Shown: positions 46,339 through 57,400 of the stretch, one piece after another | How positions within the stretch are numbered: the stretch's first letter is position 1 | Layout: every line of letters begins with the position of its first letter | DNA from: Astrothelium macrocarpum | Taxonomy: Eukaryota > Ascomycota > Dothideomycetes > Trypetheliales > Trypetheliaceae | Length of the DNA stretch: 64,000 nt | Reading direction: 5' to 3' | Assembly (NCBI GenBank): GCA_021030915.1 | Contig: JAGEMR010000077.1 | Coordinates: 81,040 to 145,039 of the forward strand | The notes under the pieces: model-generated | The model's input: the letters and a program-made list of their open reading frames with translations, nothing else | What the model was told of the DNA's origin: nothing | Database searches by the model: none | Position numbers and translations under genes: made by a program

Positions 46339-46603
46339 ATGAAGTTCTTCACCGCTGTGTTCACCGTCGCACTTGCCAGCCTGGCTATGGTCAGCGCTTT
46401 TCCAAGCCCAGAGCCCGAGGGCGAAGCGGTAAGTCATCTTTCATCTGGATGAAAATACCCGTGTCGCAGAGAAATGACTTATCCACATCCAGACATGTGC
46501 AGTCTTGCATGCCAAATGCGATCCTCCTAAGCTCAGGTGCTGTGCCGACGAGGGTATCTCCTGCCAGCAGACTCCGGATGGATCAAGGTGCAAGAAGTTG
46601 TAA
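46339..46603 (+). CDS. Small secreted six-cysteine (knottin-like) peptide
   Basis: No family recognised. Two exons, 46339-46428 and 46493-46603, encode 66 residues. The 64-nt intron has a GTAAGT donor and CAG acceptor in phase 0. Exon 1 is a signal peptide (hydrophobic core VFTVALASLAMVSA, likely cleavage after A20) plus a short acidic pro-like stretch FPSPEPEGEA. Exon 2 is the mature domain with six cysteines spaced C-X6-C-X6-CC-X6-C-X8-C, the order of inhibitor-cystine-knot peptides. The exon boundary falls between pro-part and Cys domain. It is isolated in a gene-poor stretch with hairpins. It could be an effector, a defence or inter-microbial peptide, or a developmental secreted protein. 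No activity can be inferred from sequence alone. Confidence 0.75.
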
Positions 46604-46988
46604 ATGAGTTCTTTGGGCTCATGATCGATCTTCTAGGTAGAGTCTGCTGTGGTTCGATTCTGGGAGAATTTGTGAGTCTGGTCAGAATGAAGGGGAAGGT
46701 TTATGGGTGATACGAGGGGGCTGTGGTTTGGTGGAAGGGTCGAGGGTGTGTTTTGTCTTTTTGTTTTGAATTGTCTAACTCAAGTCAATCTTTGTAAAGT
46801 ACTATCAGAAAAAAAAAAAAAACAAAGCATGTAATGCATGCTATGTTACTCATTTCCGCTCCGCCCAATGTGATCGACAAATGACGATTTCTGTTGAACA
46901 GATATTTGTACTACGGTGGCCTCGGTCGTCGCGCTACTATCGAGCTGTAAGATCTACAGTGGCGGCTCAAGACGTTTCCGGACATCTT

Positions 46989-47060
46989 CAACGTTCTGTC
47001 ATAACATACTAAATGTTTCTGCTCGAAACAGATGCCACATTTGCCATTGACAGAACGTTG
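46989..47060. repeat. 72-bp hairpin with perfect 13-bp arms
   Basis: Arms CAACGTTCTGTCA (46989-47001) and TGACAGAACGTTG (47048-47060) are exact reverse complements. The 46-nt interior pairs further (AAATGT with ACATTT, GTTTC with GAAAC). No open frame crosses it. It could be a small-RNA precursor, a transcription end structure or a MITE relic. Confidence 0.5.
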
Positions 47061-47146
47061 TATTGTACTCTTTCAAATATGATATACCTTTACAGCTTTT
47101 GCAAATTTTTGGATAGGTTTAGGAAGTTGCCGATAGCAAATCAGCA

Positions 47147-47692
47147 TCAGGGAAGAGAGGTTGCTCTCTGACCAACTCGCATAATATTGTGGGCTGAGAA
47201 TGTAATTAGCCTGATTTTTTCTAATCTTATCAGGTTAACGTTAAGTACGAAGCTACGCTGAGTAGCTATGTTTTCAGCAACGCAGGAAAAAGGAAACCCC
47301 AAGCGACTGCGCCAAAGAGCGGACTGAAAAGTGCAAGAAAGGGTAGAGGGCTTGAAGCTCTTGAGGATGACCGCACCAGTAGTGGAATTTGCATTAATCT
47401 CACGGCCCCCGTCAGGATAATATAACATGTCAAACTCCAATACTTGTCCAGCGTTGTAAGGGCATCGGTAGGCTGTTAGTGAAGACCTGAATGAAGAGAG
47501 AGTCACCAATTTACATACCGAGACTTTGTATGCTCCATTTGGAAGGGCGCCTAGCTTGAGGCAGGCCTTGTAGCCAGTTTGAAGAATGTTAAGTCGATGG
47601 CGATGGCGGATGTATTTATTCAAGTGACACGCTAAGGCGAGACAAACTAGTTTCATGACGAAGTAAAGGACGCAACGACATGCCAGGCCCAT
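47147..47692 (-). CDS. Questionable hypothetical open frame, 181 codons
   Basis: Starts with a true ATG at 47692 and runs 181 codons. The product has a mildly hydrophobic N-terminus (MKLVCLALACHL) that is interrupted by a basic RHRHRLN stretch, so a signal peptide is doubtful. No domain is recognised. A GTATGT donor-like site lies inside, but splicing there to the nearest AG soon gives a stop. It may be a lineage-specific gene or chance. Confidence 0.2.
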   Translation of the reverse strand: MGLACRCVLYFVMKLVCLALACHLNKYIRHRHRLNILQTGYKACLKLGALPNGAYKVSVCKLVTLSSFRSSLTAYRCPYNAGQVLEFDMLYYPDGGREINANSTTGAVILKSFKPSTLSCTFQSALWRSRLGFPFSCVAENIATQRSFVLNVNLIRLEKIRLITFSAHNIMRVGQRATSLP

Positions 47693-48216
47693 TAATCAAA
47701 TCCGAGGATGCAATACGAAGGCGGGACTTAGCTTTCTTATGGCTTGCGCAACGCTCCACCTTACAGAATGTGATTCCTTATCAAAACTCCGCAAATTCTT
47801 CGCGTTTAATTAGTCGTGATTTGTTGGAGTGCTGGAGAGTCAGCAAGCGAGGCCGAGGGTTGCAATAGGAAATTTTCTGGATGGAAAACATTGAAAAAAT
47901 CAGTTCACATATCCAGGAGGCCCCCAAAACAATTTTGAGCTAGGTAATTGGAGGAGATTGAGGGAATTGGGTGATAGAGTGGTGCCCCAGGCAATAATTT
48001 ACCCGATATATCATTTCAGCCTCGCATTCACTTTATATGTATGTTGTCAGAGAAATTATCTCGTTTTCATAAGCGTGTTTTTCATTGCAACAGATTTATG
48101 AAAGCTGGTACAGGGGCCCTCCTGAGCATCACATCTCGGTTTTAGGATAGACCAATCCATGCCATCAGCCAAAGACCGCTGCCTCAATTATGGAAAAAAG
48201 GCCTCAAACCCTTTGC

Positions 48217-51200
48217 TCACTTCTTGTGCTTCTTTGGAATCTTGGGTTTTTTAGTCTTAACTGGCTTCGCCTTCTTCGGCAGCTTTGGGGCTTTCACTTT
48301 TTTCTTTTTGGGAGGCTTGGGGATCTTTGGAGGCTTCGGAGGCTTTGGGACCTTAACCTTCTTCTTCTTTACAGGCTTCGGAGGTTTTGGAGGCTTCGGA
48401 GGCTTCGGAGGCTTGATTTTCTTCGTTTTTGGCGGCTTAGCGGGCTTCACAGGTTTTGGACCTGCTGGTTTGTTAATCTAAGATATGATAGAAAGAATTT
48501 TGGCATCTGGCTTACCCTTGTGCTTCGGTTTAAACAACGCACGGAGTTTGTCGATTGGCATTTGCTTTGGTTTGGGAGCACCTACCACTGGGGGTACGGC
48601 CTTTGACAATTCCTCTTTCTTTCCTTCTACCATTGCGGGCGCGGCTGTCTGAGATTGCAATTGTGGCACGTCGACCTTGATTTCGAGTTGCACCTTGAGC
48701 GGATCTACTTGCATTCTATCTACCCTCAAGCTTTCGACTTGTAGGGCCTGAGTCCTTAACGGCTCAACGCGGAGAGTGTCCGTCTTTAAGCTGTCCACAC
48801 GTAACGGCTCCACGAGCAGGGGCTGAGTTTGAAGAGGCTGGGTCTGAATCTGCTCTGCTTGAAGTTTGACATTTAAATCGTCCACTCTTAATCGTTCTAC
48901 TGATAGAGGCTGGACCTGGATTGGATCTGTTCGAAGATCATCCACTCTCAATCTTTCCACTAATAGTGGCCGTGTTTCAAGGGGCTGGACTCTCATCATC
49001 TCGCTCTTGAGGGGCTCGAACTGCACTTGTTGAACTCGTGAAGAAGCTGAGGGCTCAACGACAGTTTTTGCTGTTTCCAAGATCTTTGGGACGTCAGCCG
49101 CGGGGGCGGATTCAACACTGTTCTTTGGTTGCGTAGCTGTTGGAGGCGGACTGGGTTTCGGTGCTGGGACGACTGTAGGTGATCTAGTAACTTGAGGGGG
49201 TGGAGGGGGTGGAACTGGAGGTGCTGAAATCTTTGCAGTGTCTTCATCTTCGGACTCAACAAACCAGCGACGATGAATTTCTGGAGGAGGCGGGGCCACC
49301 GGCGGAGGTGGAGCGACTGGAGCAGACTCTATAGCTGGCGCAGATTCCACAGCTGGGGCGGGCTCTACAGCTGGAATAGGCTCTACGGCTGGAGGAGGCT
49401 CTAATGTTGGTGGAGGCTCTGCAACGGTGCTTGGAATGTTGGTTGCTACTGGAAGCTGAGCAGTTGGAGGCTCTGAGATTGGTAGCGGTGCAACAGTGGT
49501 GACTGGAATAGGCTCAGCAACAATCGGACGCTCTGTGATAGGTTGAGGATCCGCGGCTGGTGCTTCCACAACAGGCACTTCTATGATGGGCAGGGGCTCG
49601 ATAGCAGGTGTAGGCTCAACTACCGCCGGCAACTCCTCCGCCTTTTGACGTTCAGCAACTGGCGGCGGTTCTGTAAAGCTCAGGGGCTCCGCGGTTGATG
49701 GAAGCTCTTCGGTTTTGGGATCTTCGATTGCCGGAGATATCTCCTCAGGCTTCGAGGTTTCGACCACTGGAGGAACCACTTGCATCTCCATTGTCGCAAT
49801 AGCCGGTGGAACCTCCTCAGCTATCGCAGTTTGAACAATAGGTGGAGGATCTTCGAACGTTGTAGCTTCAACTGGTAGAGGAGCCTCTTCATCAACGGGT
49901 GGAAGATTTTCTGTCTTGACAGATTCGACAATTGGTACGGGTTGCTCGGCCACGGTAACTTTTGTAATTGGCGGAGGTTCTTCCACCCTGGGAACTTCTA
50001 GAACAGGTGAAGCGTCTCTGATCTCCGGGATCTCCACGACAGAAGGTTGTTCCTCGATTTTTGGAGTCTCGACGATAGGAGAATGAGTCTCGGACTGTGA
50101 AGTTTCTGGATGAGGCTCTGGCTCTTGTATCTTGGACGGCGCTTCTTCTGCTTCGAGAGACTGTGTAGGGGCGGGGGGCTCTTCCATCTTTGGAACTTCT
50201 GACTTCGGTGGTTCGGCCTCTGCAGGGGGAACCTCAGACACATTGTCGGAAGAAGCTGTAGGAGGTGTTGGCTCTCGAGGAAGCGTCGGTCTGAGTGGGA
50301 CTGTCGAAACTCTAATCATCACTGGAGGCAGATTGATGACGGTAGACTCAGGAGATTGTTGCTGTTGAACTGGTTCGAGTGGCGGAATTTCAGCGGGCAT
50401 TTCTGGAGCAGGAAGCGCTGGTTCAGGAGCTGGTACCTCGATCAGAGCCGTGTCGACATGAGGCGCTACTGTAGGAGCAAGATCGATAATAGACTCTTCA
50501 GCACGAGCCACTTCTTGTGTTGGAACCTCAGGCGCAAGTATAGTTGGTGGAAGTGCTTCAACTGGGGGCGGTTGCTCGGGAACAGTTTCAATCTGTGGCT
50601 TAACAGGTGCTTCATCAGATGGAGCTTCCACAGCGGTTGGCCGCTCAATAGGAGCAGGTGGCTCGACGGGGACATCTTTTGCAGGCGCTTCGGCCGGAGG
50701 AGCTGGTGGAGTAGGTTCTTTGACGATAGGTGCTGGAAGAGCCTCCATCTGTGGTTCAGCAGTAAATTCGACAGGCTGGGCTTCTCCACTAGCTGGTGGT
50801 TCAACAGGAGCGGATGCTTCGATTGGGGCTGTCGTTGCTAGCATTTCCACTGAAAAAACTTGTGGAACAGGTTCTTCGACGACAGACTCTGGAATAGTCT
50901 CCATCTGTGGTTCAGAAGGCACTTCAACAGGCGGAGCCTCCGCAGCAGCTGGTACTTCAATAGAAGCAGGTGCTTCGGCGAGAAGTTCTTCTACTGGTGC
51001 CTGATCAGAAGGGACTTGTGGAACAGGCTCTTCAATGACGGGTTCTGGGATGACGGGCTCTAATGTAGGCATCTGCTCGAACGGACTGGTCTGCTTAACA
51101 GGAATTGGTGCATCGATAGAATCTTCCTTTGCTGCTATATCCGCTGGAGCAGCCTGTAGGAAAGGCTCTTCCACCACGGGCTCTAGAACAGGCGGCTCAG

Positions 51201-53378
51201 TGAGCGCGGGTTGCTCAACTGCAGGCGTTAGTTCGGGTGGAGGCGGTTGATCGAGTGGTGGTGCCTGTTCGGGCTGAGACGGTTGATCCACCTGGCCAGG
51301 CTGTTCCGCAGATGCAATTTGCTCGATTGGAGGAGGGTCCTCACTTGGTGGAGTCCCATCGAATGGATGAGGCTGCATAGTACGAGGCTCTTCTACAGCA
51401 GGCTCTATGACGGGAGCTTGCTGTTCCTTGGTTAGCTCGTCAACTTGAGCCGGTTGCGTAGCCAAGGCTTGCTCAATTGCAGGCTCATCCTGTGCTGTAG
51501 AACCTAGCTGGATGTCCGGCTGCGATACCAGCGCATTTTCGCCGACACTTTCACTGTATCCCACAGGAGGCTGTTCGATGTGCCCCTTTTCTGCAATAGG
51601 TTGTGGATTCTCTGGAAGGTCTTCTACAACAGGGCCTGGGTGCTCGACGACAGGCTCGGTCTGCTGTACAGGAGCTTGCTGAATATCCGGCTCCACCACA
51701 GGCGCATCTTCGACGAGTGGTTCGATATCTTTGGAAAGGGGTCGCTCAATATGACGCTCTTCTGAAAGGGGTTGTGAATCCCCTAAAAGATTTTCTTCGG
51801 CAGGGTCCAAATGTTCGACGGCGGAATCAACCTGCTGCACAGAAGCTTGCTCAACATCTGACTGAACTGGAGGCGCGTTTTCGACAATGGGCTCAGTTTG
51901 CTCGAAAACAGCCTGATCGACAGGAAGGTCTTGTACAACAGGCTGTGGATCCTCTGGAAGCTTTTCTGTGACAAGATGCGGCTGCTCGACCGGCGGGGAT
52001 TCATCCGGCGGTTTCTCCATGGCAGAGGTGGTATGCTCAACGGGAGACTCTATAGATATCCTGTCGACTATTGGGTCTTCCTGTCCGATTGATTGTCTAA
52101 CAGGTAATTTCTCAGTGACAAGCTCGGCTTGCTCGAGAAGAGCTGGCTCGACAAGAGCTGGCTCTACTGGCCTCTCTTCAACTTCATGTTCGAGTTGTTG
52201 GACAGGTAACAAGTCGTCCACAGGCTCCGAGCCTTCAGCAGAACGTTGATCGAATTGCGTCTGTGTAACAGAAGCTTCTTCGACTGAAGAATTTTTGAAT
52301 AGGACCGGTTCCACTGGATCCAGCTCCACTGCCTTTTGTTCTGATGGAGGCGATTTCGTTGAAGGTGGTTCCAATGGAGGCGGTTCCGATGGAGGCGGTT
52401 CTAATGGAGCCGATGCTGATGGAGGCGATTCCAGCGATGGCGGGTCTGCTGGAAGTTGCTCTACTTGGGGCATTTCGGTAGCAGACTGCTCCATCGGAGA
52501 GGTTTCTTCTGGCGCTTGCTCAACAAGCGTTTGCTCGATGGAAGATACCTGAAGATGAGACTCTTCAGTAGGAGCGTCGTCGTCTGCAACCGCTTTTTCT
52601 GTACGAATCTCTGGATCCTGGCCAGGTGTTTCTTCAGGAACGGTCTCCTCAGAAAGAGGTTTCTGAATCTCTTCCTCTTGTGATAATTCCGCATCAACGC
52701 CTTTTTCATCGGAAGGAGCGGCTCCTGAGTCTGCAGGAGGCTCTGGGTCAACACACTCTGGGTCAGGGCCTTCTTCAGTTGCATTTGTGGGAAGTTCTTC
52801 ATCTTTGTCAGCAGGCTGTTCAGCCACAGGCTCTTGAGTAAGCTCTTGAGTAAGCTCTTGAGTAGGCTCTTCAGCAGACTCTTCAGCAGACTCTTCTACA
52901 GGCTCTTCAGCAGGCGACTCTTCGATCAGCAGTTCTTCAGCAGGCGGCTCCTCAGTAGGCGACTCTTCAGCAGACGGCTCTTCGGTAGCAGGTTGGTCAG
53001 AGTCGGATTGTTTGATCAGAGCTTCCTCAGAAGACGTTATTTCCTCATCTGCACCATCCAGGCCAATGTTGGCAAATGACCTCAACAAAATATCTGGAAA
53101 ATAATTAGTTGTAGGAACTAGGTAGCAGAGAACATTTGAATCGCCTCAGACTTGCCATGATATTGCAGAGCTCCACTGCTCTTATCATAAGTGTCCTCTC
53201 TATTGCCATGGTATGAGTCCTCTGTCCTGGTTTGGACACCTGTTTCGTAGTCGAGGTCGTTGCTGGATTGGTTTCCTAGTAGTTCAGCATCTGAGCTGTG
53301 GATGCAGTGTGTCGAGGTACCCCAAGTGGTGTATGCGGAATCATAGGGGGCGCATGCGGTGCGGGAGAGCATCTCCAT
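48217..53378 (-). CDS. Giant Pro/Glu-rich repeat protein with pentad repeats and Lys-Pro tail
   Basis: No known family recognised. Two exons are firm: 53093-48516 and 48461-48217. They are joined by a 54-nt GTAAGC...CAG intron, giving about 1,607 residues. An upstream first exon from an ATG at 53378 is likely, but its donor is unresolved. The phase requires one base before the 53093 acceptor, and AGC-A/GTGGAG near 53183 is one option. Order: a strongly acidic E/P start, a block of 56-60-residue repeats (VVEHPGPVVEDLPENPQPI type), a block of about 52-residue repeats (EPQMETIPE type), and a Pro-rich part. Then come about 22 pentads L-x-[V/T]-[D/E/Q]-x, and finally a KPPKPPK/KKKKV tail. No signal peptide or membrane segment is seen. 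It may be a cytoskeletal, septal or nuclear scaffold; this is open. Confidence 0.65.
48686..49026 (-). repeat. Coding pentapeptide-periodic segment (about 22 units)
   Basis: In the giant protein's frame, units such as LRVDD, LRTDP, IQVQP, LSVER, LRVDS, LKTDT, LRVEP, LRTQA, LQVES and MQVDP follow one another with a strict five-residue period. There is one four-residue slip. Position 1 is aliphatic, position 3 is V or T, and position 4 is acidic or Gln. This recalls, but does not match, the canonical A(D/N)LXX pentapeptide-repeat beta-solenoid. Confidence 0.8.
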
Positions 53379-54417
53379 CGCCGCAGCACAGATGAACGGA
53401 GTTGCTTAAGTAGTATTCCACAGTGCTCAAGATGAAGACTAGGTAGAGATGGTCTAGGAGATGGGACAGAAAGAATAGAAGGGGATGAGGTAGGTACAGG
53501 ATAGAAAAACGGTGGGATCATGATGATGAGATACATACGAAATCGAACGTTTGAGTTTGCACTTGCACTTCGTAGGCAGGTTCGATGGGATGAACTAAAG
53601 GAAGGTGATGGGTTCTATTGGAAGAAGTTGTAACTCATGCGCTGGGAGAAAGAGCTTCAAGGATAATCAGTATGTGAGAAGGTGCCAAGGAAGCGGAGTA
53701 GGAGCAACTAATGTATGTACTAAATGCATGTGAAGAGTCCGACGATCGTTACATATGGTTCGTGTGAGTCCAGTAGAAGTGATACAAATGAAAATTTCCA
53801 TTTTGGGGACCTTCTTGAGCTCGAATTTCGTAGAAGGGCATACATTTCGCATCTTGATCGACCAACCGTGGAGACTGAACTGAGCCTCTGGTTATGGTCA
53901 TCAACAACAGAAAATGGCCGTTGAAGGGATCACCAGTGATTGCAGCAAGAGACGTGTCCCGCAACCGTGCGAAATACGATTCGTCACTCGCCTTGTAGGG
54001 AAGAACTCATGCTGGTTCAGATAATCGCAACTCGCACATAATTTGTGTAGGATTTAATGAGAACCGTCTCTTAATTTTTTTTTCGTTGTCTATTGTTGAG
54101 GCCTTATCCACCAGGAACATGTCGAACTATATCTCTCGTGCTCGCGGGTGATATTTCTTATTACAACCCGTGGCGGTATCCTTTTGCAGGCCCAGATTTC
54201 TTGTAATGGCTGGTAGTTGAACTCGGGCAAGGAGCGTGAGGTTGACACTAGATTTCTATAAACTCGTAAGCGATTCCTAATACACAATACATATGTACAA
54301 ATCGTGGGTATTGCTCGATCGCGTCCGTATAATTAACACCTTCTTGTCTCCGTCCTTACTATACAGGCCCTTTTTTTACACCCGGAATGTTCAATAGATA
54401 CAATGAAGCCTCATCTC
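53379..54417. other. Intergenic region giant-protein gene / POLG
   Basis: About 1 kb between two co-directional minus-strand genes. No supported gene. It contains one copy of a 25-bp dispersed repeat at 54144-54168. Confidence 0.5.
54144..54168 (+). repeat. Dispersed 25-bp repeat, copy 1
   Basis: This segment, which ends TTATTACAACC, matches 59956-59980 at 22 of 25 positions. All three differences are transitions. Confidence 0.4.
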
Positions 54418-57400
54418 TCATACTCTACCAGCAGGCCTTGTTGGCATTCTTCTGAAGGTATTTGAATCAAATCCATGCCAGCTATCAAGTTTCTTTGCTC
54501 CATCCCACGGCCGATGGAATTTTTGGCCCCCCCATTCACCCACTGGCAACAAGTTTACTGTCTGCTGATAATGTAGTGGTCTTGTTTGGGAATCATCACT
54601 CTGCTGTTCCTCCTTTGACCTCGTCTTTGATCGTTTTGGTACGCTAGAAGGCTTGAGTTCTTTCAAGATGTCTCGGAATTCTTTGTCGTCGTTAGTGACT
54701 TGTGCTCTAAGATACAATAGGTCGCTTCGATGCTGCAATTCTGCCATGACAGGGACACGAGGTGTGTAAGGATATTTCCGAACTTGAGGCGCATCCAACG
54801 GCTTTAAATCAGGATCAAGATAAGCATCTTGATCTTTTGCCAGAAGCCCTTCGATATCGATGCTCTCGCCAGGGGGTATTGGGTTTGGCTGGGACGGCGT
54901 CACGCAATCCATGTCAACTTCCTTTCTTAACACATGATCGATATCGATGGCAGAAAAGTAGGCACACGATTGCGGCAAATCGTTAATACCCATTTGCTGA
55001 CTGAACATCGCACGGGTCCAGACATTTGCAACTTGTAGTGCCATAGCTGCCTTATATTTGTCTTCCTCCTTTACAAGATATCGAATCTCATCGTGGACAG
55101 TGAGGGCAAGTCGCGCCTGGAGGTTAAAGCGTCTGGAGAGATAGTCCATGGAGATGATGAGTAAATGTAGATAGTCGACACCGGAAGACTGGATGGCCCA
55201 ATTGATGCGGGAGGTCATGAATCCTCCCTTGTTGATGTAGCGGCGCATGAGTGCTTCGGTGATTCCGGCAGCAAGGACTGGTGTTCGGGGTTGTTCTTGT
55301 TCTGCAAAATCTTCCAACTTATTGAATACGAATGATTCTGTTCCTCCGCGCCAAAATGCACGTTCATGGAGAGCCTTGCGTGAAGTTCGCTTGCCTTTGG
55401 TTTCAGCATAGAGCTTGGACGCGACTTCCGAAGCCTGTGTCTCCGTGAGCTCAGGATTAAATTGACGAAGAAGAGTGCAGGCGAATTTGAGTCCAGCTCC
55501 GTAGATTCGCCCGTAATTGAAAACTTTTGCGTCATTTCTTGAAATATCAAGAATTTTTGCCGTTCGTGAGTGCAGATCTGTGCCAGCAGCTTTACTACCT
55601 TCCAGGGTCATGAAGCCAATAGCGTTGCCACCATGTAGCTTGAACTGAGAATCTCCAACTAAACTTGCAATCCATAGCTCCTCCGAATCAACGTCTGCGC
55701 CCACAAAACAATAACCTGGCGGAGCTTTGACCAAAGACTTCAACTCCGAGCCAACGCGATTACGTTTGGCATTACTAGCTGTTAGCCATGTATTTTCTAC
55801 AACGCGGCGAGTAATTGTTCCCATTGGAATGACCTGTGGCAAGATGTAACCGATCCCTTTTTGATTGTCTGCCACTTTTGCCTTTCCTTTCGCCTCGTAA
55901 TCATAGACAACCATTTGAGACATAATCCTCTCCCTTGCGCTTATCCAGTATGAACATGAAGCATTCATTTCAAGAGCCTCCTTCGCATAGGAATATTCTG
56001 ATGATAAGTTTCCCTTTTCAAAGTATTGGAGATAGCCTTTGGCTAGGGGGTTAGCGCAGCGAGCACTTGGTCCATCTTTGTGAGGCAACTTGAAATATCG
56101 GTGTTTTCGATCCTGGCTTAAGCTTTGGTTTGATTCTTCTGATAAATCACAATCAACGATAGCTTTGTTGGTATATGCCCATGCCTCATCATTTGGAACG
56201 CGAAAGGTCCATCCATTTTTATCTGTCCAGAATAATGGATACCCATCCCAAGCGAGTTTGAGTAAAAGGGGTGCAACTCTTGTCCTAACAGAAAGGCTGA
56301 TGGGAGCTGTATTGGTTTGGAAAAGATCTTTGTACCAGTTGGGCATTCCCGGCTTTTTTTGTCTTGCTGCAGGACGTGGCGAATCTCCTTTTCTCTTGCC
56401 TTTGACCATCTTTACCTCTTGACCAGACCAGTCGAGTTGCTGCAGCCAAGGATCGTTAAGATATTTGTCTGGAAGGCCCTTTACTTCGAGCGCTTTTTCG
56501 GTCAAATCTACGAGACGCTGTACGACAGCATCAGCAAGTTTGTGGTAGGTTGCTTCGGCATTTGCGGTATAAGCCTCCCAGGATTCGTTGACCGGAAGCA
56601 TCTGGGTGGAGAGGTGACGGAGAGCAGCAAAGGACACTGGATGTGGGCATGTCTCCAAGAATAGGGGAAAGACCTTTTTGTAGACTCGGTGAGTGATTTC
56701 GACATCAGCTGCACAATAATCCAACAGCTCATCCAGCTTAGCGCGTATTCCCTGACGGTCAAGCTCACCAAAATACTCTCTTCTAGCTTTGTCTATAGTG
56801 ACACCACAGTGAAACTTTGCAACATCACGAAGAGAATTGATAGAACTCCTGCCGACCCAAAGCTCCTCTTCTTCATCTTGGACGGCGCGGGACTCCAGTA
56901 ACAAGGCCAAATCCGCATCGCGATCCGATTTTGCAATCTTATCCCGTAATTCTCGAGCCTTCTTATGCTTGTTCCAGGTGGGACGTTGGCGTGAACACAT
57001 GCCATTAACAGCAACGTGAAGCGACATTGTATCAACAAAGTAATTCTTCGACTGTTTGAGATCATACTCTTCGGCTATCCGGGCTCGATCATATCCAATG
57101 TTGTGTCCTACAACTATCCTTGGTTCTTCAATGTTCCCAAGCGGAATAAGATGCCGATCAGATGTTGATTCTTCAAGTAACCATGGTGATATCCATGCGT
57201 ACCATGCGGTTGGACTCAAAGCACATGCCATGGCCGGAAAAGAAGTTTCCTTCCACATGACTTCCGTATCAAAGGTAAGCATAGATTCCTGCGGAGCATC
57301 CACTTGCTCAGATGTACCATCTGCATGGTATTTAGTCCAACCGCTCCTCGCAACCCATTTCCGCGGTCTCGGTGGTGCATTTGCCCTAACGTATTGTTTG

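Larger units (their letters stand above)
46604..48216. other. Gene-poor region downstream of the secreted peptide gene
   Basis: About 1.6 kb. It holds a 14-A run at 46809-46822, a hairpin-forming inverted repeat at 46989-47060, and a minus-strand open frame at 47147-47692 that is only weakly supported. Confidence 0.5.

Noticed and set aside
47147..47692. Minus-strand 181-codon frame as a secreted protein
   Set aside because: The hydrophobic start is broken by basic residues, no domain is seen, and splicing at the internal donor gives an early stop. Kept only as a low-confidence feature.
50356..52249. Several plus-strand open frames opposite the giant protein gene
   Set aside because: They are rich in Gly/Ser/Trp/Arg because they are the reverse complement of Pro/Glu/Gln-rich codons. 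The minus frame is far longer and is linked by a good intron.
53118..53378. The 86-codon frame upstream of the giant protein as a separate gene
   Set aside because: It ends just before a good TTTCCAG acceptor and branch-like CTAAT, so it is more likely the first exon of the giant protein, although the donor is unresolved.
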